Below, piece by piece: positions 1-5,979 of a stretch of 19,298 bases of DNA. Positions within the stretch are counted from its first letter, which is position 1. Each line of letters begins with the position of its first letter. The notes beneath the pieces are model-generated. The model was given only the letters and a program-made list of their open reading frames with translations. It ran no database searches and had not been told where the DNA came from. The stretch is taken from assembly GCA_023458915.1 (NCBI GenBank), contig JAEWWM010000033.1:1-19298 (forward strand). Direction: 5' to 3'. Made by a program: the position numbers and the translations under genes. This stretch comes from Bacillota bacterium (GTDB lineage Bacteria > Bacillota > Clostridia > Oscillospirales > Acutalibacteraceae).

Positions 1-46
1 CATTGAACCTCATTTAAAGTTCTCAAAAAACCATCCCTTTCATTAA

Positions 47-232
47 TTAATCACTTGTCGCAAATTTTCTAAAGTTATCTTTTAAGCAATCCTCGCAATA
101 AACTTCACCTTCGATGTCGTAATACTCATCACCCTCATAAAGCCCTCGATAGCAATAATCACAGCTAAAAACTGCATTTGCTTTATAATCCGGAGGTTCT
201 AGGTACTCCCTGTCATCTATATTTTCTAACAT
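47..232 (-). CDS. Small four-cysteine zinc-finger protein
   Basis: This 61-residue acidic protein has two CxxC knuckles (C24/C27 and C46/C49) about 18 residues apart, joined by an acidic, aromatic stretch (GDEYYDIEGE). That arrangement fits a LIM- or zinc-ribbon-like fold binding one zinc ion. There is no signal peptide or membrane segment, so it should be cytoplasmic. The ATG lies just after a GGGGAGA ribosome site, and the gene start overlaps the end of the small membrane-protein gene by 20 bp, so the two are probably translated from one leftward mRNA. Proteins of this type are common in Clostridia phages and integrated elements, from memory of the family. The function is unknown. A zinc-dependent DNA- or protein-binding accessory role is inference only. 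Confidence 0.7.
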   Translation of the reverse strand: MLENIDDREYLEPPDYKANAVFSCDYCYRGLYEGDEYYDIEGEVYCEDCLKDNFRKFATSD

Positions 233-386
233 AATTTTTCTCCCCGATAGTAAGTGGTTTCCCGTTTATTATTTTGAATATTAGAAGTATCCGTTTTTCC
301 AATTTTTCTTTCTCTAAGATGATGACGATTTGATTAAGGAATAAAATAATCATTAAACTTACCAAAGCTAACATATTTAATCGCAT
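213..386 (-). CDS. Small single-span membrane protein
   Basis: This 57-residue protein starts with a hydrophobic stretch (MLALVSLMIILFLNQIVIIL), followed by a Lys/Arg-rich tail. That suggests one N-terminal membrane helix with a basic cytoplasmic end. The start was moved inward to the ATG at 386, because an AGAAGGAG ribosome site stands about 8 bases before it. A longer reading from 455 has no ribosome site and runs through an inverted repeat. The last 20 bp overlap the start of the zinc-finger gene downstream. No family is recognised. It may be a small membrane component or regulator of the mobile element at the left edge, but the sequence alone does not say. Confidence 0.55.
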   Translation of the reverse strand: MRLNMLALVSLMIILFLNQIVIILEKEKLEKRILLIFKIINGKPLTIGEKNYVRKYR

Positions 387-428
387 TTGAAATTCTCCTT
401 CTAATTTATTTTTGAACATCAAAACGAG

Positions 429-450
429 ATGTTTTCTTTTTTGAAAACAT
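429..450. promoter_or_regulatory. 8-bp inverted repeat in divergent region, possible operator
   Basis: ATGTTTTC and GAAAACAT form perfect arms around a 6-base T spacer. The repeat lies in the 167-bp divergent region between the leftward small genes and the rightward regulator-recombinase operon. It could be an operator for the Cro/CI-type protein encoded at 554, or a leader hairpin of the leftward mRNA. Function is inferred from position only. Confidence 0.35.
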
Positions 451-489
451 TTCATATCTTTTTATTAAATTTTAAATTCTATTACGGTA

Positions 490-519
490 TTGATTTTGGA
501 ATCCACTGACGGCTATAAT
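490..519 (+). promoter_or_regulatory. Promoter of the regulator-recombinase operon
   Basis: TTGATT at 490-495 and a perfect TATAAT at 514-519 are separated by 18 bases, as for a housekeeping sigma factor. Transcription would begin near 526. That leaves room for the GAGGTG ribosome site at 541-546 and supports the ATG at 554 as the regulator start. Confidence 0.6.
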
Positions 520-553
520 ATTATCACCAGGAATTTTAATGAGGTGCTTGTTT

Positions 554-931
554 ATGGAAATTATCGCTAAAAGAATTAGAGAGCTACGCGAAGGAATCAA
601 ACTTTCGCAAAAGAAACTTGCTAAAAAGATTGGAATTACTCAGCCCAGTATTTTCCGGTATGAAAATAACAGTGCAGATATCCCATCTGAAACGCTTCTA
701 TGGTACGCAAATTATTTTGACGTTTCGCTCGATTACATTTTTGGACGTACAGACAAGCCTCAAGGAAAACTCTTTAAGTATCAACCAAAATTTATTGAGG
801 AAGTAGTTGATAAAGACAAGAATCTAAAAGAATTTGTGGAAATGTGTTTTGACCCAAAATCTTCAATGAATGACCGTTTGAAAAATGCTCTTTTGCAAAT
901 TTTATCCGAAGAAAAGGGGAGCAAAAATTGA
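554..931 (+). CDS. Cro/CI-type helix-turn-helix regulator
   Basis: This is a cytoplasmic DNA-binding protein of 125 residues. Residues 1-65 form an XRE-type domain: RIRELREG, then SQKKLAKKIGITQPSIFRYE as helices 2 and 3, and YFDVSLDYIFGRTD closing the fold. The C-terminal half (about 75-125) is charged and helical, and may dimerise. The ATG at 554 has GAGGTG seven bases upstream. An alternative ATG at 539 adds five residues and has a weaker AGGA. The stop codon (929-931) overlaps the recombinase ATG by one base, which indicates translational coupling. A regulator placed directly before an integrase probably represses or times excision of the element. The inverted repeat at 429-450 is a candidate operator. 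Confidence 0.9.
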   Translation: MEIIAKRIRELREGIKLSQKKLAKKIGITQPSIFRYENNSADIPSETLLWYANYFDVSLDYIFGRTDKPQGKLFKYQPKFIEEVVDKDKNLKEFVEMCFDPKSSMNDRLKNALLQILSEEKGSKN

Positions 932-2484
932 TGAACGTGGTCATTAGCGCAAGATATAGCAGCCATTCTCAAAACGAGCAATCAATTGAAGGCCAGCTAA
1001 AAGTCTGTTACGATTTTGCTAATCGCAATAGCTACACCGTTATCGGAGAATATATTGATCGTGCAATTTCCGGGAGAGAAGCCGAAAACAGGCCCGAATT
1101 TCAGCGGATGATTGCAGACAGCACCAAACGTCAATTTGAAGCAGTTATCGTTTATCAACTTGACCGTTTTGCCCGAAATCGTTATGATTCAGCCATTTAT
1201 AAAGCAAAGCTTAAAAAGAATGGTGTTCGCTTGATTTCCGCAAAAGAAAATATTTCAGATGACGCCAGTGGTATACTCATGGAAGCTGTTCTCGAAGGTA
1301 TGGCTGAATATTACAGTGTTGAGCTTTCGCAAAAAATAAAACGAGGCATGAACTTAAATGCTGAAAAATGCTTAGCTATCGGTGGAATGCGGACTTTAGG
1401 TTATAAAGTAGAGAATAAACGATACATTATTGATGAAGATACTGCTCCGATTGTTAAACGGATTTTCCAGATGTATATTTCTGGTTCCACTATGGCACAA
1501 ATCGTTAAATACCTTAACGAAAATAGCGTGAAAACCGCACGTGGAAATGAGTTTAACAAAAATTCTATCCGTCGAATTCTCACCAATAAAAAGTATACTG
1601 GTGTTTATACTTATAACGGTAAAGAAACCCCTGATGGTGTGCCGAGAATTATTGATGACGAAACTTTTAAACAAGCACAAATAATTTTAGAAAAAAACAA
1701 AAAAGCTCCTGCGCGAGCAAAAGCTGTAGAGGAACTTTACTTGCTTTCAACTAAAATATTTTGCGGTCACTGTGAAACCAGTTTGGTTGGTACTTGCGGT
1801 ACTTCAAAAACCGGAAAAATTCATCAATATTATCAATGCAATAATAACAGAAAGAAAAAATGCAATCTAAAACCAGTCAAAAAAACTTACATAGAGGATT
1901 TAGTTGTGAAGTCTATTATGTCGATTTTAACTGATGAAAAGATTGATGAAATTGCTAAAAACATTTGCGAGCTTTCCGAAAAAGAGAGCAATACCGAGAC
2001 TCTTAAAAGATTGAAGAAGCTAATCAAAGAAAATAAAACCGCTACAGAAAATTTGATTAAAGCTCTTGAAAGCGGAAAAGCTGCTGATATAATTTCTGCT
2101 CAAATAGAAAAAAGGCAAACTGAAAAGCAAAATTTAGAAGCTCAAATCGCCAGAGAAAAAATTTTAAGACCTAATCTCCAATTCGATCAAATCAGGTTTT
2201 TCTTTGAGAAATTTATCAAAGGCGATGTTAATGATACAAAATTCCGTCAGGCTTTAATTGATACTTTCGTAAATAAAGTTTATCTTTTCCAAGACAAACT
2301 CTATATTTTTTGCAATGCACAAGAGTCTAAAATACAAATCCCTTTACACGACTCTGAGAGTTCGTATAAGGGACATATGGTGGAGCTTCGTTACCTAAAA
2401 ATGAACACTCTGCCCTTTTATTGTTTTCTTCAATTTCTTCTAAAACATCAGCGGTTATATCAACCGGTACAGTTGAGGTGTTAA
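931..2484 (+). CDS. Large serine recombinase (site-specific integrase)
   Basis: This 517-residue protein cuts and rejoins att sites through a phosphoserine DNA link. The resolvase domain covers residues 1-150, with the catalytic serine (Ser10) in ARYSSHSQ and the conserved LDRFAR arginines. A Recombinase domain follows (about 155-260), then a zinc ribbon (CGHC near 280 with two more Cys near 305-315), then a Lys/Glu-rich coiled coil (about 350-415) and a C-terminal DNA-binding part. The usual Tyr before ARxS is Ser here (ISARYSS), a small deviation near the active site. The ATG at 931 was chosen over a TTG at 928. It follows AGGGGAG and overlaps the regulator stop. The last ~50 residues are read antisense to the neighbouring recombinase, so its tail probably crosses an attachment site. 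It is clearly related to the opposing recombinase. Confidence 0.93.
   Translation: MNVVISARYSSHSQNEQSIEGQLKVCYDFANRNSYTVIGEYIDRAISGREAENRPEFQRMIADSTKRQFEAVIVYQLDRFARNRYDSAIYKAKLKKNGVRLISAKENISDDASGILMEAVLEGMAEYYSVELSQKIKRGMNLNAEKCLAIGGMRTLGYKVENKRYIIDEDTAPIVKRIFQMYISGSTMAQIVKYLNENSVKTARGNEFNKNSIRRILTNKKYTGVYTYNGKETPDGVPRIIDDETFKQAQIILEKNKKAPARAKAVEELYLLSTKIFCGHCETSLVGTCGTSKTGKIHQYYQCNNNRKKKCNLKPVKKTYIEDLVVKSIMSILTDEKIDEIAKNICELSEKESNTETLKRLKKLIKENKTATENLIKALESGKAADIISAQIEKRQTEKQNLEAQIAREKILRPNLQFDQIRFFFEKFIKGDVNDTKFRQALIDTFVNKVYLFQDKLYIFCNAQESKIQIPLHDSESSYKGHMVELRYLKMNTLPFYCFLQFLLKHQRLYQPVQLRC
2327..2484. other. Overlapping 3' ends of two recombinases, probable att core
   Basis: The rightward and leftward recombinase genes overlap tail to tail by 158 bp, and both frames are open through it. 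Large serine recombinase genes typically end close to the attachment site of their element. Two such genes meeting here suggest the joined ends of two integrated elements. A short dyad, ACTCTGAGAGT at 2351-2361, and CATATG near 2375 lie inside the overlap and could belong to the crossover region. No second copy of this stretch was found by eye in the window, so exact att limits cannot be set. Confidence 0.5.
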
Positions 2485-3895
2485 GTATAAGGCTCATTTT
2501 AATTTTATCTTTTTTGCCCCCGTCATCATCGTATAGGTAAATAGCGTTTACGAATACCGTAACAAGCATTTTTCTGTATTTTAAATCATTTATATTCCCT
2601 TTTTTGAGTTGCGATAGAAAGAACTTTATTTCCGCTTCGGTAAAGCCAACCTGCCCTACTTTTTCTAATGCGATTTGCTTTTCAATGTCTTGTTTCTCGC
2701 TTTCGAGTATAGGCGACTGTTCATATAAATTTTTTCTTAAAACTTCATCACCGCACTCCATTATTGCATTCATAAGGTTCTTGCGTTTTCGCTCGTTGTC
2801 TTTTAAAAGTTTATCCAAGCGTTTAATATTAGAATTGTTTCTTTCTTTTTCACAGCATGCTATAACTTCTTTTACAATTTTTGCAATGTTTTTATCCGTA
2901 AGTTGTTTTCTACAATGATCCACAACTAAATCTTCTATATATTCCTTTTTCACAATTCGCTTGCTGCAAACTTTTTTGATCTTACCGTTACAAGCATAAT
3001 AATAGTGAGATTTGCCGAGTTTACCTGTTCCGCCGTATCCTCTCATCATTTCTTTGCAGTGACCACAAAATAATTTTGTGGTTAAAATGTATTCTTGCTT
3101 TGCCTTTGATTTTGCAGGGGATTTTTTATTTGTATTCATAATATCTTGCACCTTATAAAACAGCTCGTCCTCGATGATACGAGGCATACCATCTTTAATT
3201 TCCTTACCTTTATAGGTATATATACCGATATATCGTTTGTTTTTCAACATTTTACGCAAAGAATTTTTGTTAAACTCCCCACCTCTCGATGTGTATGTAT
3301 GTAATTCATTCAAATGATTTATAATTTCAGCAACTGTTTTACCACAAGCATACATTTCAAAAATTGTTTTTACAATAGGGGCAGTTTTTTCATCTATAAT
3401 AAAACGTTTGTCGTTGTCCACCTTATATCCAAGTGCAACATTTCCGCCTGTACAAAGGCACTTTGAAGCGCTTATATCCATCCCACGTTTTATTTTTTGA
3501 GATAATTCAGCTGAATAGTATTCAGCCATACTCTCAAGCACACCCTCAACTAAAATACCACTTGCATCATCAGAAATATTTTCTTTTGCAGATATGACAC
3601 GCACATCATTTTTCTTTAATTTAGCTTTATACGTTGCGCTATCATATCGATTACGAGCAAACCTATCTAGCTGATAAACCAAAACGCCTTGAAAGTGTTT
3701 TTTATTACTATCTACTATCATTTTTTGAAATTCAGGGCGATTATCAGTTTTACCTGTTAAAGCTCTATCAATGTATTCATTTATAACAGTGTAACCATTT
3801 AATTTTGCGTAATCGTAGCAAGCATTTAACTGACCTTCAATACTTTGCTCATTCTGTGAATGAGAAGAAAATCTAGCATATATTACTACATTCAT
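2327..3895 (-). CDS. Large serine recombinase (site-specific integrase)
   Basis: This 522-residue integrase belongs to the same family as the opposing recombinase, and the N-terminal 300 residues look well over half identical by eye. The catalytic Ser10 sits in the canonical YARFSSHSQ, the LDRFAR motif is present, and the Recombinase domain spans about 155-260. A zinc ribbon has CGHC near 275 and later Cys residues around 300-307. A charged coiled coil follows at about 350-410. The tail ends in CSFLGNEAPPYVPYTNS, typical of clostridial members as remembered. The ATG at 3895 overlaps the stop of the upstream zinc-binding protein gene by four bases (ATGA), so both are made from the promoter at 4868-4897. 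It is the likely integrase of the 2.3-8.4 kb element. Confidence 0.93.
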   Translation of the reverse strand: MNVVIYARFSSHSQNEQSIEGQLNACYDYAKLNGYTVINEYIDRALTGKTDNRPEFQKMIVDSNKKHFQGVLVYQLDRFARNRYDSATYKAKLKKNDVRVISAKENISDDASGILVEGVLESMAEYYSAELSQKIKRGMDISASKCLCTGGNVALGYKVDNDKRFIIDEKTAPIVKTIFEMYACGKTVAEIINHLNELHTYTSRGGEFNKNSLRKMLKNKRYIGIYTYKGKEIKDGMPRIIEDELFYKVQDIMNTNKKSPAKSKAKQEYILTTKLFCGHCKEMMRGYGGTGKLGKSHYYYACNGKIKKVCSKRIVKKEYIEDLVVDHCRKQLTDKNIAKIVKEVIACCEKERNNSNIKRLDKLLKDNERKRKNLMNAIMECGDEVLRKNLYEQSPILESEKQDIEKQIALEKVGQVGFTEAEIKFFLSQLKKGNINDLKYRKMLVTVFVNAIYLYDDDGGKKDKIKMSLILNTSTVPVDITADVLEEIEENNKRAECSFLGNEAPPYVPYTNSQSRVKGFVF

Positions 3896-4833
3896 TTTTT
3901 AACCTTTTCCTTCTTAAGATAATCATATGAATTGCAAACGATATCACCCATATGAAAATTTGTGATTGAGGGTTCTGTTTTTAATTTGTCAAAGTATGGA
4001 GCTATTATTTGCAGAAATGAGTTAACATCATTCTCATCTCTATGTTTATACAGGTAATTATAAATTCTGTTTCTTTTTCTTCTGAGTTGTTGTTTTATAT
4101 TTCTGACAGCTTGCTCACATTTTAAATGAGTGTAACCCGGATAAGGGCTCTCCCTTTTACAATATTTTTGCTTAAGAGTATCTGTAAAATACCATTTTCC
4201 ACAATGAGAACATTTAACAAATTTAAAGCCACGTAAAACGACCTCCATAGCCGTAGCAATATAATGCTCCACCTCATTATTACACTCATAACAGCGAACA
4301 GTATATATCTCATTATCTTTTTTGTTTATTTCCTCGATATCTGCTTCAATATCACCAGTCAAATCAGGTAAAGGCGTAAAAGCTGCCACCTCATACCCAT
4401 TTTTAAAATATTTATTAAATCCTTTCGGTATGTTACCCTTATATCCTTTTGTTTCAAGTAAAAATAAAAGAGTGTTAAGGTTATATTCATCGGAATTGTA
4501 ATTACAATGTGTAAAAAATGAATATAAAATCTTGTGTAAAGCTCTATCACGTCCATTTACCATTGGACCAATATTTTTTAACGTGGTTTTTAAATTCATT
4601 AGGTGATCTGCCATTTCTTTTTCTGTTTCTATTGCCTTATTTGGTGCTTTACAGTTAATCTGTATTGAATGACCCCCATTACTTAAGTAGGTAATACTCC
4701 CGTTTTCCAAAACATTATCTACTTTTTTTAGGGGTATCCAATCGGCTAAAAAGCTACCTATAGGATAATGCTTTCTTTTCTCTTCTTCTTCGATACCATA
4801 CGTATTTTCTCCGGGATAAAAATATAAAAACAT
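3892..4833 (-). CDS. Zinc-binding protein coupled to a recombinase (DUF6076-like)
   Basis: This is a 313-residue cytoplasmic protein. The N-terminal 170 residues have no motif I recognise. The C-terminal part carries a cysteine cluster: CYEC (about 181-184), CSHC (208-211) with KWYFTDT after it, then Cys225 and Cys239 separated by a Tyr/Pro-rich loop. It ends in a very basic helical region (RNIKQQLRRKRNRIYNYLYK), likely to bind DNA or RNA. This layout resembles proteins annotated DUF6076 that sit beside serine recombinases in Clostridia. That name is from memory and unverified. The ATG at 4833 has GAGG seven bases upstream. A GTG two codons earlier is less likely. The four-base overlap with the integrase suggests a directionality factor or integration accessory, which is inference. 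Confidence 0.75.
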   Translation of the reverse strand: MFLYFYPGENTYGIEEEEKRKHYPIGSFLADWIPLKKVDNVLENGSITYLSNGGHSIQINCKAPNKAIETEKEMADHLMNLKTTLKNIGPMVNGRDRALHKILYSFFTHCNYNSDEYNLNTLLFLLETKGYKGNIPKGFNKYFKNGYEVAAFTPLPDLTGDIEADIEEINKKDNEIYTVRCYECNNEVEHYIATAMEVVLRGFKFVKCSHCGKWYFTDTLKQKYCKRESPYPGYTHLKCEQAVRNIKQQLRRKRNRIYNYLYKHRDENDVNSFLQIIAPYFDKLKTEPSITNFHMGDIVCNSYDYLKKEKVKK

Positions 4834-4867
4834 ATTCACGCCTCACAAATGTTTCTTTTCAATTTAG

Positions 4868-4897
4868 ATTATATTAAAACTTTCGTATGGTTGTCAA
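4868..4897 (-). promoter_or_regulatory. Near-consensus promoter of the leftward integrase operon
   Basis: On the minus strand a perfect TTGACA (4897-4892) and a perfect TATAAT (4873-4868) are spaced by 18 bases. They lie about 35 bases before the start of the recombinase-linked zinc protein. Such a strong promoter for an integrase operon would be expected to be repressed. The small HTH protein encoded divergently is a candidate repressor. Confidence 0.75.
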
Positions 4898-4925
4898 TAG
4901 ACTGAAGTAAAGTTCAAAATAATTA

Positions 4926-4943
4926 TAGATAAGTTCTTATCTA
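4926..4943. promoter_or_regulatory. 18-bp palindrome, candidate operator
   Basis: TAGATAAGTTCTTATCTA is a perfect palindrome with 8-base arms around TT. It lies between the leftward promoter and the rightward small HTH gene, 43 bases before that gene's start. It is the best operator candidate for the lysogeny-like switch of this element. Binding by the adjacent HTH protein is inferred. Confidence 0.55.
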
Positions 4944-4985
4944 AATTTATACAAAAAGAAGTAGCTACTTTTTGGAAAGAAAAAT

Positions 4986-5195
4986 ATGAATATTTCAAAA
5001 ATACTGGAAAAAAGAAACATGTCCAAATTACAACTTGCTATGAAAACAGGTATAACTCCTAGTGACTTATACTGTGCATTAAATGGCAAAAAACCGTTTT
5101 ATCCGAAGTACAAGCGTAAAATTTCTAAATATCTTGGTGTAGACGAAGCCACACTTTTCGCAGAAAGTGAGAGTACAAGAAATGATAAAAGTTAA
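4986..5195 (+). CDS. Small Cro-like helix-turn-helix protein
   Basis: This 69-residue protein is essentially a single XRE-type domain. ILEKRNMSKLQLAMKTGITPSDLYCALNG forms the recognition helices, and YPKYKRKISKYLGVDEATLF completes the fold. It has no extra oligomerisation domain, like phage Cro or excisionase-type regulators. GGAAAG stands about eight bases before the ATG. It is the first gene of the rightward replication operon, divergent from the integrase operon, with an 18-bp palindrome in between. The arrangement suggests it controls the choice between integration and replication. Its last 14 bp overlap the next small ORF. Confidence 0.85.
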   Translation: MNISKILEKRNMSKLQLAMKTGITPSDLYCALNGKKPFYPKYKRKISKYLGVDEATLFAESESTRNDKS

Positions 5196-5343
5196 TATTT
5201 CAAATGCTCAAGCCAAAGAAATTGCTTATTGTATCTTTACGGATATTAAAAGTTACATTAGTGAACACAAAGAAGAGTATGAAAAGTTTTCACTTCAGCT
5301 TTTTTTGAAAACAAATATAAAAAGTAAAGGTGTTGGTAAATAA
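5182..5343 (+). CDS. Small hypothetical protein between regulator and primase
   Basis: A 53-residue ORF begins with MIKVNISNAQ and ends with KSKGVGK. It is rich in Lys and Glu, with no membrane segment and no known motif. The evidence that it is real is packing: it overlaps the regulator gene by 14 bp, and its TAA (5341-5343) is immediately followed by the primase GTG. The ribosome site is weak (GAGAG region), so it would rely on translational coupling. It could be a small replication accessory or an anti-repressor. That is speculation. Confidence 0.55.
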   Translation: MIKVNISNAQAKEIAYCIFTDIKSYISEHKEEYEKFSLQLFLKTNIKSKGVGK

Positions 5344-5979
5344 GTGATTGATGTTTTCTATGAGATTAAATCTCGTCTTACAATAATAAATGTCATGGAA
5401 CATTACTGTATACAAACTTTAGACGGTAAGCAAAAGCTTATATGTCCCTTTCACCATGAACTCACACCTTCTTTACACATTTATTCTAAAACCAATTCTT
5501 TCTACTGTTTTGGATGTGGTGCCGGAGGAGACCAGATAACTTTTGTAAAATTATTTTTCAATTTTAAGTCTAATATGGATGCGTTAAAAAAAATAGACTA
5601 CGATTTTGCTTTAAATTTATTTAAAGATAGTTCGAATCCCAATCTTAATTATGAAATTAAAGAAAGAATTCGATACCATCAACAGTGTGAATTTAAAGTA
5701 AAAATATTTGAAGATTGGAAATCACAGAATGAAGAAAAGTTGTTATGGTTTTTTAAAACACTAATAAAAATCAATCAAAAAACAATAAAAGACCCGTTTG
5801 ACCCCAGAGCTCCATTATACGCATTTGCAAAAAATAATATTAACGACATAGAGGATATGCTTAGCGTTCTTCAGTCTGACAATCTATTGCCCTGCATCCA
5901 TAATTATAAAAAAATCGAAAAATTCATAAATGATATAACCGAAAAATGGGATCTAACAATAAAGGAGTATGCGCAATGA
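5344..5979 (+). CDS. CHC2 zinc-finger primase-like protein
   Basis: This 211-residue protein begins with the DnaG-type CHC2 zinc domain (residues 3-65). The ligands C34, H37, C55 and C58 sit in CPFHHELTPSLHIYS and FYCFGCGAGGD. This domain recognises single-stranded template during primer synthesis. No TOPRIM catalytic core follows. The rest is a charged helical region of unknown type, so it is shorter than DnaG (~600 residues) and may act with a partner. The GTG start directly abuts the previous stop. Its own stop overlaps the next ATG (ATGA). Coupling to a P-loop ATPase indicates a two-gene primase/helicase module for replicating the element. Confidence 0.85.
   Translation: MIDVFYEIKSRLTIINVMEHYCIQTLDGKQKLICPFHHELTPSLHIYSKTNSFYCFGCGAGGDQITFVKLFFNFKSNMDALKKIDYDFALNLFKDSSNPNLNYEIKERIRYHQQCEFKVKIFEDWKSQNEEKLLWFFKTLIKINQKTIKDPFDPRAPLYAFAKNNINDIEDMLSVLQSDNLLPCIHNYKKIEKFINDITEKWDLTIKEYAQ

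Noticed and set aside
1396..1680. Two overlapping open frames on the minus strand
   Set aside because: They are antisense shadows of the rightward recombinase, with no ribosome site or recognisable protein features.
2604..2918. Open frame on the plus strand
   Set aside because: It is antisense to the coiled-coil and zinc-ribbon part of the leftward recombinase, is Ser/Phe-rich, and has no ribosome site.
5946..5975. Longer N-terminus for the P-loop ATPase
   Set aside because: The extension overlaps the primase gene and has no ribosome site, while the ATG at 5976 has AAGGAG at the right distance.
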